Assembly: GCF_003144095.1 (NCBI RefSeq)
Contig: NZ_NSKH01000018.1
Span: 813,965 to 877,964 of the forward strand
Origin: Streptomyces sp. ICBB 8177
Lineage (GTDB): Bacteria; Actinomycetota; Actinomycetes; Streptomycetales; Streptomycetaceae
Length of the DNA: 64,000 nucleotides
Direction: 5' to 3'
A program made the translations under genes and the position numbers. Shown in pieces: positions 8,489 to 16,865 of this stretch (positions within the stretch are counted from its first letter, which is position 1; every line of letters starts with the position of its first letter). A model generated the notes under the pieces. That model saw only the letters and a program-made list of their open reading frames with translations, did not search any database and was not told where the DNA came from.

Positions 8489-8884
8489 TCAGCCGATCCA
8501 CAACGCGACGGCGTCGATCAGCGCCGCGGCCCCGGTGACACGGATGACACCGACCATGCGGGGATCCCAGTCCCGCCAGAAGGAGTGCGCGGCGGCGGTC
8601 GGCGGCGCCGAGAGCCGGGGGTCGACGACGACCTGCGTCACGCCGAGCGGCTCGGCCAGGGCGCGCAGCGCGGGCTCGGCGAGGGTGACGTACGCCTGCC
8701 CGGAGCCGAGAGTGCCGGCGAGCCTCCCGCGCGTGGTGAAGCCGACCGCGGTACGGCGGCCCAGCGGCGTGCGGAACAGACGGGCGGCGCAGCCGGCGGG
8801 CCCCGGCCGGACGGGCACGTACAGCCGCCCGGCCGGGACGCGTTCGGAAGGCTCCGGGTCGTCGCCGCACAGATGCTCGGTCAT
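8489..8884 (-). CDS. SAV_915-like small protein upstream of lysA-like gene
   Basis: The 131-residue protein starts at an ATG preceded by GGAGAAAG. It has an alternating alpha/beta pattern with a conserved-looking core (AGRLYVPVRPG, RTAVGFTTRGRL, GQAYVTLAEPALRALAEPLG). The short C-terminal segment is hydrophobic. I believe it belongs to the Streptomyces SAV_915 family, whose function is unknown; this is from memory of the family pattern and is tentative. It lies 13 nt upstream of the diaminopimelate-decarboxylase-like gene, and that pairing is the only hint of its role. Confidence 0.6.
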   Translation of the reverse strand: MTEHLCGDDPEPSERVPAGRLYVPVRPGPAGCAARLFRTPLGRRTAVGFTTRGRLAGTLGSGQAYVTLAEPALRALAEPLGVTQVVVDPRLSAPPTAAAHSFWRDWDPRMVGVIRVTGAAALIDAVALWIG

Positions 8885-9147
8885 GGGCTTTCTCCTCGCG
8901 GAAGGTGGTGTGCGCGGGCCGTGACGGTGTGCCCCGGCCACACCACTGACGCTATTCCCGCTGGTCCGCACGGTGCCGCGCCCTCTGACGCGACGTTGAC
9001 GCCACGCGGCACGGCTTTGACGCGACGGAGACGGCAGGGAGCAGGCCGCGTCGCGGCACTCCGACCGCCCAGTGTCCAGCCTCCTCACCGTGTGACGTGT
9101 CGTCACCGTGGAGTGTCCGTAACGCCGGTCCATGGGGGTCTATGTCC

Positions 9148-9153
9148 TATTCT
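9148..9153 (+). promoter_or_regulatory. Leaderless -10 box of the LtrA gene
   Basis: TATTCT ends 7 nt before the GTG at 9161, matching the TANNNT spacing of leaderless transcripts and deciding that start. No convincing -35 is seen. The remaining ~260 bp back to the leftward gene at 8884 holds nothing recognisable. Confidence 0.5.
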
Positions 9154-9160
9154 CGCCCGT

Positions 9161-10468
9161 GTGTCGGTGAGCGAGGGCAGTGGGCGCGGCGGAGTCGGCC
9201 GCGATGGCGGCGGCCTCGGGGAGCATGGGCGCGGTCCCGGTGACGGCGGCGGGGCCGACCGGGCCGTGCCCGCGGACCGCCGCCTCGCGGGTCACCGGGC
9301 CACCTCCATCGAGCTGCTCTTCGACCTGGTCTTCGTCTTCGCGTTCTCGCAGATCTCGTCATTCCTGGTCCACCACCAGAGCACGGCCCAACTCGGTCAG
9401 GGCCTGGTCGTCCTCACGCTGCTGTGGTGGGTGTGGGCCGCCTACGCCGTGCTGGGCAACCAGGCGCGGGGCGACACCGCCGTGGTCAAGATGGGCTTCA
9501 CCGCCGGAATGGCGGCGATGTTCATCACGGCGCTGGCCATCCGCGAAGCGTGGAGCGACGCTCCGGGAGGCCTGTACGCGCCGCTGGTGTTCGTGTACGG
9601 CATCATCGCCAACCGCGTCGTCTACTGCCTGCTCGCGTTCCACATCGCCGAGGACGACCCCCAACTCCTGTCCTACGTAAGGCGATCCGCGGTACGCATG
9701 GCCGCCACCAGCGCTGCCCTGCTGGTCGGCGCGGAGCTGGCGGGCACCTCGCAACTCGTGCTGTGGACGCTGGCCGCCGCGGCGGACTGGCTGATGCCAC
9801 GGCTCGTCGCGGCGGACCGCGGCTGGCCGGTGCCGAACGCCGCGCACTTCACGGAACGGCACGGGCTGATCCTCATCATCGCCATCGGGGAGCTGCTGAT
9901 CTCGGTGGGCGACGGTGTCTCGGTGAACCAGGCGGGCCGGCACATCGCGCTCAGCCTGCCCGTGATCGAGACCGGCCTGTACTGCATCGTGCTGGCGGTG
10001 TGCCTGTGGTGGCTCTACTTCGACTTCGTCGGACCACCGGCCGCCGCGCGGCTGCGGGTGCTGCACGGCGTCGACCGCACCCGCTTCGCCCGCAGGGCCT
10101 ACGGGCTGCTCCACTTCCTCCTGATCGCCGGAGTGGTCTACATCGCCCGCGGCCTGGAGCAGGTCATCGACGTGCTGCAGCACACCCCCGACCACCCCGA
10201 CCTGCACGCACCGCTGCCGTGGAGCGCCCTGATCGCGCTGTACGGGGGCGTGTGCGCGTACCTGGCGGCGGGGCCCGCGATCCAGTGGCTGAGCACCCGT
10301 GCGCCCTCCGCACTCCAACTGGCGGCAGCCGTGCTGTGCCTGGCGTTCCTGCCGGTGGCCCACGAGGTGAGCGCGCTCGCGGCGCTGGCCTTCGTGGCGG
10401 GCCTGCTGGTCGTCCTGGTCAGCACGGAGGGCCTGCGCCAGGCGCGCGCGGGTCTCCCGTGGTGGTGA
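9161..10468 (+). CDS. Low-temperature-requirement A (LtrA) family membrane protein
   Basis: The 435-residue polytopic membrane protein begins with a Gly-rich, charged cytoplasmic tail of about 45 residues. The signature of the LtrA family then follows: TSIELLFDLVFVFAFSQISS. About ten transmembrane helices come after it, including the conserved ERHGLILIIAIGELLIS. LtrA was named from a Listeria mutant unable to grow in the cold; its molecular role is unknown. The GTG start at 9161 is supported by the -10 box 7 nt upstream. The gene is monocistronic and converges on the acyl-CoA synthetase, with hairpins between. Confidence 0.9.
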   Translation: MSVSEGSGRGGVGRDGGGLGEHGRGPGDGGGADRAVPADRRLAGHRATSIELLFDLVFVFAFSQISSFLVHHQSTAQLGQGLVVLTLLWWVWAAYAVLGNQARGDTAVVKMGFTAGMAAMFITALAIREAWSDAPGGLYAPLVFVYGIIANRVVYCLLAFHIAEDDPQLLSYVRRSAVRMAATSAALLVGAELAGTSQLVLWTLAAAADWLMPRLVAADRGWPVPNAAHFTERHGLILIIAIGELLISVGDGVSVNQAGRHIALSLPVIETGLYCIVLAVCLWWLYFDFVGPPAAARLRVLHGVDRTRFARRAYGLLHFLLIAGVVYIARGLEQVIDVLQHTPDHPDLHAPLPWSALIALYGGVCAYLAAGPAIQWLSTRAPSALQLAAAVLCLAFLPVAHEVSALAALAFVAGLLVVLVSTEGLRQARAGLPWW

Positions 10469-10592
10469 CGGCGCCGCGTCGACGGCGTGACGGCCCGAAC
10501 TCGTCCGCGTTGAGCCGGCGCTTCCTCCTGCGCGACAGCGGGGCAGCCGACCAGAGGCGATCGCAGGGCCAAGCAGCCTCAACGATGCCTTG

Positions 10593-10652
10593 GCCCAACC
10601 GGGTTGGGCGACTGGCCGGGCGGTCTGTGCCGACAAGACGGACCGCCCGGCC
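10593..10652. terminator. Two tandem hairpins between convergent genes
   Basis: GCCCAAC/GTTGGGC (10593-10609, 3-nt loop) is followed by a 12-bp perfect stem GGCCGGGCGGTC/GACCGCCCGGCC (10614-10652, 15-nt loop). They lie ~125 bp after the LtrA stop and ~100 bp before the end of the leftward synthetase, a plausible two-way terminator. Confidence 0.55.
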
Positions 10653-10724
10653 GCGCCCTCGCGGGGTCCGAGCCCAGGCCCCACGAGTCACAAGGCCGTC
10701 GGCGTACGGGACGGCCCGACCCTC

Positions 10725-10767
10725 TCAGGACACGGTACGCGCGCCCTGTCAGGACACGGTACGCGCG
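10725..10767. repeat. 24-bp tandem duplication over the synthetase stop codon
   Basis: The 19-mer TCAGGACACGGTACGCGCG occurs at 10725-10743 and again at 10749-10767, a 24-bp period. The second copy contains the last codons and the TGA (reverse strand) of the acyl-CoA synthetase, so the first copy is a duplicated gene end just past the stop. Confidence 0.7.
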
Positions 10768-12296
10768 GCCGCCTCGTCCCGGCGCCGCAGCTCCTTCTTG
10801 TCCGGCTTGCCCGCGTCCGTGAGCGGAAGGGCGTCCAGGAAGGTCACCCGGGCCGGTTCGTACATCGCGCCGCGCTCGGCACGTACCCACGCCCGCAGAC
10901 CCTCGGCGTCGAGCTCCGTGCCCGGCACGCGGACCACGGCGGCGTGCACCCGTTCCATGTGATCGGCGTCCCGGACCCCGAAGACGGCGCTCTGCCGCAC
11001 CTGCGGATGAGCGTTGATCAGGTCCTCCAACTCCGTGGTGTACACGTGCCCGCCGACCACCACGATCATGTCCTTGAGCCGGTCGACGATCGTCAGGTAG
11101 CCCTCGTCGTCCAGGTAGCCGACGTCCCCCGTGTGAAGCCAGCCGTCCCGCAGCACCTCGGCGGTCAGCTCGGGCTGCTTCCAGTAACCGGCCATGATCT
11201 GCGACGAACGCACACAGATCTCGCCGTGCTCACCGGTCGGCAGGTCGCGTCCGGACGGGTCGCGGACGGCCACCTCCACGCCCTCCAGCACCCGCCCGGC
11301 GGAACGCAACCGCTCCGGGCGGTCCGGGTCGTGCTCGTCGGCGGGCAGCACGCTGATGCCACCAGCCTCGTTCTGCCCGTAGAACTGCGTCAGCACCGGC
11401 CCGAACCTGCGCACCGCGTCGGCGATCCGGGTGGGTGACGCCTGGCAGCCGCCGTACACCACGCTGACGAGGCTGGAGGTGTCGGTGGTCGCCGCGTCCG
11501 GGTGGTCCATCAACTGGTAGAGCAGCGGCGGCAGGAGGAAGAGGTGGGTGATGCGCTCGCGCTCGATCGTCGCCAGCGCCGAGGCGGCGTCGAAGTCCTC
11601 CAGCAACACCACGACGCCACCGGACTGCAACGTGGTGTCGGCGAGGAAGCCCGCCGCGTGGGCGAGCGTGGTGCACACCAGCTGCCGGTGCCGCCCCTCA
11701 CGGGTCTCACCGAGCCGGCCGCGCCAGGCGCCCATGTGCGCGAAGGTGGTGCAGATGCCCTTGGGGTGGCCGGTGGTGCCGCCGGTGTGGCGGATGATGC
11801 AGATGTCGTCCGGCTCGGCGATCCCGGTCAGCGGTTCCGCGGACTCCTGCGAGGCCAGCTCCAGCAGATCCGTCCCGTTCTTCGCGGTCCCGAGCACGAG
11901 GACGTCGGCGACCGGCGCCTGCTCCGTCACCTCGGCCGCGCGCTCCGCGTACCGCGGGTCGACGATCAGCGCGCGCGTCTCCACGTCACGCACGATGGCC
12001 GCCTGGACCTCCGCCGACAGCTTGTTGTAAAGGTGGTTGACCCGGCACCCCACGAGGTTCGCCGCGTAGCGGGCAGCGATGGTCTCCGGAAGGTTCCCGC
12101 ACAGCAGCGTCACGGTGTGACCGCGCCCGAGGCCCCTGCCCCGCAGCGCACGCGCCATCCGGTGGACCAGATCACGGAACTCGCCCGCGGTGATCCGCCG
12201 CCCTTCGTGGACCAGCGCCTCCCGCCCCGGTTCCGCCTCCAGGGCGTCGAGAGTCTCCTCCACGTAGGTGCGGAAATCGTCGGCGTCGTCGGACAT
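10749..12296 (-). CDS. AMP-binding acyl-CoA synthetase / acid-CoA ligase
   Basis: This is a 515-residue class I adenylate-forming enzyme. The P-loop-like A3 motif IIRHTGGTTGHPKG lies around residues 178-191. FYGQNEAGGISVL (A5), GWLHTGDVGYLDDEGYLTI (A7) and RLKDMIVVVGG (A8) follow, and the A10 lysine is in LPLTDAGKPDKKEL. This is the order of acyl-/aryl-CoA ligases: the acid is activated with ATP and then thioesterified. The substrate cannot be told. The ATG at 12296 is preceded by AGGAG; an upstream in-frame start is less likely. No beta-oxidation genes are beside it. Confidence 0.9.
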   Translation of the reverse strand: MSDDADDFRTYVEETLDALEAEPGREALVHEGRRITAGEFRDLVHRMARALRGRGLGRGHTVTLLCGNLPETIAARYAANLVGCRVNHLYNKLSAEVQAAIVRDVETRALIVDPRYAERAAEVTEQAPVADVLVLGTAKNGTDLLELASQESAEPLTGIAEPDDICIIRHTGGTTGHPKGICTTFAHMGAWRGRLGETREGRHRQLVCTTLAHAAGFLADTTLQSGGVVVLLEDFDAASALATIERERITHLFLLPPLLYQLMDHPDAATTDTSSLVSVVYGGCQASPTRIADAVRRFGPVLTQFYGQNEAGGISVLPADEHDPDRPERLRSAGRVLEGVEVAVRDPSGRDLPTGEHGEICVRSSQIMAGYWKQPELTAEVLRDGWLHTGDVGYLDDEGYLTIVDRLKDMIVVVGGHVYTTELEDLINAHPQVRQSAVFGVRDADHMERVHAAVVRVPGTELDAEGLRAWVRAERGAMYEPARVTFLDALPLTDAGKPDKKELRRRDEAAARTVS

Positions 12297-12792
12297 CGGG
12301 GGCTCCTGCCTCGGTCGATAGATTGCCTCGGGCAATCGAACACGATGCCTGTGGCCGCTCTGTGACGACAAATCGCTTCGTCGTCACCCGGGGGCGGGGG
12401 AAAAGATCAAGCCAGCCGTTCCGGCCGACGGGAATGATGTACAGGCCAACTATGGCGCCGGTCCATCCGCCCCGGGGTGTCCAGGACGCGGCTCAGGGCC
12501 CCACGGAAACTGTCCGGTTCCGGGTTCGAACGCAGGTCATCCGGCCGAGCGGCCTGTTTCAGCACGTACGGATCAGCGCGCACGGTCCGCGCGTACGAGG
12601 ACGTGTGACCGCGGGCTGTCGCACCGAGCCGGAGGGCGGGTTCGGCCGGGTGGTGCCGTGAAGACGTCGGATCGCCGCGGCCCGGCCGGACGCGCGGCGG
12701 ACGCACCGCCGTTGCCGATACGGTGGACGTCGCGCGGGAAGCGGTGGGCGGGCCCGCGGCCGACGGACCGGTTCGAGGAGTGGGGGCGGCAC
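12297..12792. promoter_or_regulatory. Divergent intergenic region with two inverted repeats
   Basis: This 496-bp gap separates the leftward synthetase from the rightward STAND gene. GATTGCC-TCG-GGCAATC at 12321-12337 is a perfect 7-bp dyad placed 25 bp upstream of the synthetase start, a good operator position. GTGACGAC-N10-GTCGTCAC at 12362-12387 is a second, perfect 8-bp dyad. The remaining ~400 bp show no gene with coding character that I can support. Confidence 0.45.
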
Positions 12793-14949
12793 ATGGTGGA
12801 CCCTGCATCGCTGACGGCGATCACCACGGTGCTCGGGGCAGTGGGCGGCGGCCTGGCCAACGAGGCCGGCAAGGCCGCATGGGAGTCCGCGGGCGTCCTG
12901 ATCCGCCGCATCGCGGGCCGCGAGGTGCAGGCACCCACCGACGCCGATCAGCGTGCGGCCGTCGCGCGCGTCGTCCTCGACGGCATCCGCCGCGAACCCA
13001 CGCTCGCCGCAGCCTGGGCGGTCTTCGCCGGCGGCGTCCCCCGCAGCAGCCCCGGCGCGGGCGTCCCCCAACTGCTGCCGTTCGCCGACCGGTTCTTCAC
13101 CGACCGCAAGCATCCCCTCAAGACGCTGGACCAGGAGTACGACCGCGCGTTCGACGGCACACCGCGCGCCGTCCTGCTGCACGGTCCCTCGGGCATCGGC
13201 ACCAGCGCGCTCGCCGTCCAGTGGGGTTGGCGGGAGCCGAGCCGCTTCCCCGACGGCAGACTGTACGCGGACCTGCGCGGCACCTCACCGGACACCACCC
13301 GGGACGCGGCCTCCGTGCTCGCCCACTTCCTGCGCAAGCTGGGCGTCGCCGACGCCGAGATCCCACCGGCGACGGCCGACCGCGCCGAGCGGTTCCGCGC
13401 GGAAGTCGCGAGCAGGCGGCTGCTGGTCGTCCTGGACCACGCCCACTCCGCGGCGCAGGTCAAGCCCCTCCTGACCGCCGCGCCGGGCGTGTTCACCGTG
13501 GTGGTGGCCCGCAGACCGCTGGCCGGACTGGACCTGGCCGCCGTGCCGCTCGGCCCGCTGACCGAACGCGACGCGCTGCGCCTGCTGACCGGCGTCGCCG
13601 GCAAGCCCGCCGTCACGGCCGCCCGCGCCGTGCTGCCCTCGGCGCTCGCCCGCTGCGCCGGTTCGCCCTTCGCGCTGCGAGCGTTGGCACCCCGGCTGGC
13701 CGAACTGCCCCCGGCAGCGCAGCAGTTCGGGACTGCGGGGGAGGGTGACACGGACGACGCCGACCGCGATCCGGTACGGGCCGCCGTTCACGACGTCTAC
13801 CGCGGCCTGCCGCCCGCGAGCGCCCGCGCCTACCGGCTGCTCGCGGGGCGGCCGTGGCCGTGGATCACCGCGGGGCCGGCGGGTGCCGCGCTGAACGTCC
13901 CGCAGACCGAAGCCGCCGACTTCCTGTCCCAACTCGCCGGCCACCGGCTGCTGGACACCACCGACGGCGTCCGCTACGCCTACCGGCCCAGCGTGCGACG
14001 GCACGCCGAAGGGCTCGCACTGCGCGAGGAAGGCGTCGCGGCTTGCGCGGGAGCCGTGCGCAGGATGACGAAGTGGCTGCTGGAGTTCGCCGTCACCGCG
14101 GACCGCGCCGCCCACCCCGACCGCTGGTGGCTGGGACCGCTCTACACCATCCTGCCGCCGGGACCGTATGGCGAAGACCAGAGCGCCGCGCTCACGGACC
14201 TGGTCGAGGTGCTCGACGTCCTGGTCGAAGCGGTGCGGGCCGCGGAGGAGTTGGAGGACCCGGCCACCGCCTGGCAGTTGTGCGAAGCGATGTGGGCCGC
14301 CCAGTTGCGAGCCGGCCGCCACGACCAGGTCCTGCCCGCCCTTCGCGTCGGGGTCCGGGCCGCCGACGGCCTGGACCCGGACTCCCGGGTCGCCGGACGC
14401 CTGCACACCCAGCTGGCCCTGGCGCTGATGGAACGCCAGGAGTACGACGCGGCAGCCGGTGAACTGCGCACCGCGGCCCGGGCGGAGAGCGCCGCGGGCC
14501 ACCTGCGCGGCCGGGCGACGGCGCTGGAAACCCTCGGCCTGCTGCGGTTACGGCAGTGGCGCCACGAGGACGCCCTCGGCCTGTTCGAGGAGGCGGCCGC
14601 CACCCTCGACGGCGTCGGCCCTGACGACGAGGGGCACGCGGACCTGCCCCGGGCCTGCGCCCTGCTGCGACGCCACCGGGGCCGCGCCCTGCGCGGTCTC
14701 GGCCGCCGCCAGGAAGCACGCGATCTGGGCCGCGAAGCGCTGGAGTACTTCCGGGGCGACGGCCGAGACCCGTACAACGCCGGACGGACGCTGACCGACC
14801 TCGCCGAGATCGAGATCGACGCCGAGGACTACCGGGCGGCCGTCCCCCTCCTCGACGAGGCGATCGCCGCCCTCGCCGCGCAACGCGCCGACTACCACGT
14901 CGACCGGCTCAGGGCGCAGCGCGCGGCATGCGTCAGCGCGGGAGGCTGA
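12793..14949 (+). CDS. AfsR-like STAND (NB-ARC/TPR) protein with altered P-loop
   Basis: From the ATG at 12793 the product has 718 residues. It starts with a conserved-looking helical segment (VLGAVGGGLANEAGK), then an NB-ARC-type ATPase, then TPR-like helices to the end. The nucleotide-binding loop reads GPSGIGTSALA (~residues 132-142): the Walker A lysine is replaced by Thr. A Walker B-like strand RLLVVLDHAHS (~214-224) and a downstream winged-helix-like region follow. There is no DNA-binding HTH or BTAD domain, so it is a signalling or scaffold protein rather than a regulator like AfsR itself. An in-frame GTG at 12658 would add 45 residues but has no family-like sequence. It overlaps the convergent gene's end by 17 bp. 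Confidence 0.85.
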   Translation: MVDPASLTAITTVLGAVGGGLANEAGKAAWESAGVLIRRIAGREVQAPTDADQRAAVARVVLDGIRREPTLAAAWAVFAGGVPRSSPGAGVPQLLPFADRFFTDRKHPLKTLDQEYDRAFDGTPRAVLLHGPSGIGTSALAVQWGWREPSRFPDGRLYADLRGTSPDTTRDAASVLAHFLRKLGVADAEIPPATADRAERFRAEVASRRLLVVLDHAHSAAQVKPLLTAAPGVFTVVVARRPLAGLDLAAVPLGPLTERDALRLLTGVAGKPAVTAARAVLPSALARCAGSPFALRALAPRLAELPPAAQQFGTAGEGDTDDADRDPVRAAVHDVYRGLPPASARAYRLLAGRPWPWITAGPAGAALNVPQTEAADFLSQLAGHRLLDTTDGVRYAYRPSVRRHAEGLALREEGVAACAGAVRRMTKWLLEFAVTADRAAHPDRWWLGPLYTILPPGPYGEDQSAALTDLVEVLDVLVEAVRAAEELEDPATAWQLCEAMWAAQLRAGRHDQVLPALRVGVRAADGLDPDSRVAGRLHTQLALALMERQEYDAAAGELRTAARAESAAGHLRGRATALETLGLLRLRQWRHEDALGLFEEAAATLDGVGPDDEGHADLPRACALLRRHRGRALRGLGRRQEARDLGREALEYFRGDGRDPYNAGRTLTDLAEIEIDAEDYRAAVPLLDEAIAALAAQRADYHVDRLRAQRAACVSAGG

Positions 14950-16723
14950 CCGACACGGTGTGCGCGGCCGGGCCCGTCACGACGACGAGCCCGTCCGCCG
15001 CCAGGTCCCGCACCGTACGGCCCTCGGACAGGCTGCCGTGCAGCGCGCAGACCCACGCGGCGGGATCGGCGGCGCCCGGCGCCCCGGTGAGCCAGAGTGT
15101 CGCACCGTCCCGGGTCCGCACCACGCACTCGGCGGGACCGGTCAGGTACGCCGCGACCGAGCAGTGCGGAAACCGCGTGAGCGTCCGCGCCGCCCACGCC
15201 TCCGGCCTTCCCAACCGGGGGTCGTCGCGGTCGCCGTGACGCCAGATCACGTCCGCGTGGGAAAGCACCCCGGGATCGAGTGCGTCCTCGTGGACCGCCG
15301 TGTGAACGTACCCGCCGGCGCCGTCGGGCTCGTGGCGCGGATCGGCGTACCGGGTCACCACGACCTCGTTCGTCGCCGCCACCCGCGTGACCACCCGCAC
15401 CGGCGCCGTGCACACCCGCGGCTCGTACGGTGGCAACGGCAGCGGGTCCAGCACCGCCGGGCCGGCGGGTTCGTCGATGCCGATCAGCGCGTAGAAGGCG
15501 CGGCGCAGCAGCGCCGCCGACCCACCCGGCGCCGACGTGGTGAACTCGGCCGGCCAACGCGGTGGCGTGTGGGAGGCGAGCAGCGCGGACACCTGCTTCT
15601 CCAGGGGCCCGTACGGGTCGAGTCGCGGCGCCTGGCGCACGAACGCGGCCACGGGGGAGCCCTCGTCGAGCGCGTCGTGTGAGGTGGTCCCGACCAGCAC
15701 GGGCGTGCCGAGTGCGGCCGCGTAGTACGAGACGCTGCCGAAGTCGCCGATCACCACGTCGGCCGCGATCAGGGCCTGCCGCCAGCCTTCGATCGGGTCC
15801 ACCAGCGCCAGTCCGGCGCGCCGCGCCCGGTCCGTCCAGGCGCGGACCTGGCCCGGGCCGTGTCCCTGCCAGATGTTGGGGTGCAGGACGGCGGCCAACC
15901 GGTATTCGTCCAACGGGAGTTCGGAGACCAGGCGGGGAAGGAGTACCGGCAGCAGGTCCTCGGCGCCACCGTCGCCGAAGAGCGATTCGGGATTCCAGGT
16001 CGAGTTCAGCACCACCAGGCGCTGGCCGTCGTGGACCCCGAGTGCCCGGCGGAAGCGGTCGCGGTGGCAACGCGCGGCCAGCATGCGGTCGTAGCACGGG
16101 TCCCCGGCGAGCAGGGCCGCCGGAGCCGCCTCGGGGCAGGCCGCGCGCAGGCGGTCCAGTTGCTCCGGATGGGAGAGGACGAACGCGTCCGCCACGGGGA
16201 CGCCTTCGGGGGTGAGCACCCAGTCAGGCGAAAGCCCGAAGACCGGCGTTCCGGCGTTCCGGCGTTCCGGCGTTCCGGCGTTCCGGCGTTCCGGCGTTCC
16301 GGCGTTCCGGCGTTCCGGCGTTCCGGCGTTCCGGCGTTCCGGCGGCGCCAGCCTTTTATTGTATCCGATCCCATGCGAAAGCACCGCCAACTTGCCCCGC
16401 AAAGCGTGGAGTTGACCCCCGAGGCTCGCCGAGATCGCCAGATCGACCGGTGTGTCGAGCGCCTGCTCCCACGGAAGGACCGGTACCCCCACGGCGGCCA
16501 GCAACTCGCCGACACCGCCCTGGAAGGGCGAGGACCCCGTGCACGTGGCGAGCAGCTGAATGCGGAAGTCGTCCCGGAACAACGGCAGTACGTCCAGCAG
16601 GCGCGTCGCCGACGTGACGTTGTGCACCACGAGGAGAACGCGTCGGCACAGGCCCCGCGTGGCCCACCGCGCCGCCTCGTCCCCGACCGGCACCCGGAGC
16701 CACCCGAACCCCGCTCGGGTCAC
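14933..16723 (-). CDS. CDP-glycerol glycerophosphotransferase-like GT-B protein with octanucleotide repeat
   Basis: The GTG at 16723 follows a strong AGGAGGGG. The 596-residue product has a Rossmann-like N-domain (LLVVHNVTSATRLLDVLPLF, LAVLSHGIGYNKRL) and a central/C-terminal GT-B domain (LHPNIWQGHG, DVVIGDFGSVSYYAAALGTP). These resemble CDP-glycerol:polyol-phosphate glycerophosphotransferases that build teichoic-acid-like polymers. The last ~150 residues form an extra domain. Residues ~127-160 are four copies of ERRNAGTP, encoded by 12 copies of an 8-bp unit inserted in a loop after GYNKRL. Since 8 is not a multiple of 3, loss or gain of one unit would truncate the protein. The reading frame is intact as sequenced. 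Function is inferred from motifs only. Confidence 0.8.
   Translation of the reverse strand: MTRAGFGWLRVPVGDEAARWATRGLCRRVLLVVHNVTSATRLLDVLPLFRDDFRIQLLATCTGSSPFQGGVGELLAAVGVPVLPWEQALDTPVDLAISASLGGQLHALRGKLAVLSHGIGYNKRLAPPERRNAGTPERRNAGTPERRNAGTPERRNAGTPVFGLSPDWVLTPEGVPVADAFVLSHPEQLDRLRAACPEAAPAALLAGDPCYDRMLAARCHRDRFRRALGVHDGQRLVVLNSTWNPESLFGDGGAEDLLPVLLPRLVSELPLDEYRLAAVLHPNIWQGHGPGQVRAWTDRARRAGLALVDPIEGWRQALIAADVVIGDFGSVSYYAAALGTPVLVGTTSHDALDEGSPVAAFVRQAPRLDPYGPLEKQVSALLASHTPPRWPAEFTTSAPGGSAALLRRAFYALIGIDEPAGPAVLDPLPLPPYEPRVCTAPVRVVTRVAATNEVVVTRYADPRHEPDGAGGYVHTAVHEDALDPGVLSHADVIWRHGDRDDPRLGRPEAWAARTLTRFPHCSVAAYLTGPAECVVRTRDGATLWLTGAPGAADPAAWVCALHGSLSEGRTVRDLAADGLVVVTGPAAHTVSVSLPR
16243..16344. 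repeat. (GGCGTTCC)12 octanucleotide microsatellite inside a CDS
   Basis: Twelve perfect, uninterrupted copies of GGCGTTCC occupy 16245-16340, with partial units on both sides (CC at 16243, GGCG at 16341). Read on the gene strand, GGAACGCC repeated gives the same cyclic octapeptide (GTPERRNA) in all three frames and no stop. Slippage therefore only alters the frame after the tract. Tracts of this kind are typical of contingency genes in pathogens and rare in Streptomyces coding DNA. Confidence 0.97.
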
Positions 16724-16853
16724 GGACCCCTCCTCGTGCCGGCCGACTCATCGCGCGTTCGGCCGATCACCCTAGCGCACCACGAGGTGACGGCCGGGGC
16801 AGCGGCTACCAGGCCACCGGCAGCCCGCCGGGAGGGTGCCGCGCCCAGCCACC

Positions 16854-16859
16854 TAGGGT
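16854..16859 (+). promoter_or_regulatory. Leaderless -10 box of the OsmC gene
   Basis: TAGGGT ends 6 nt before the ATG at 16866 and there is no Shine-Dalgarno sequence, so the transcript is probably leaderless. Confidence 0.5.
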
Positions 16860-16865
16860 GGGGAC

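Noticed and set aside
12500-12560. GGTTCGAAC-like T-loop suggesting a tRNA
   Set aside because: The flanking bases do not form a T-stem on either strand and no acceptor or anticodon arm fits.
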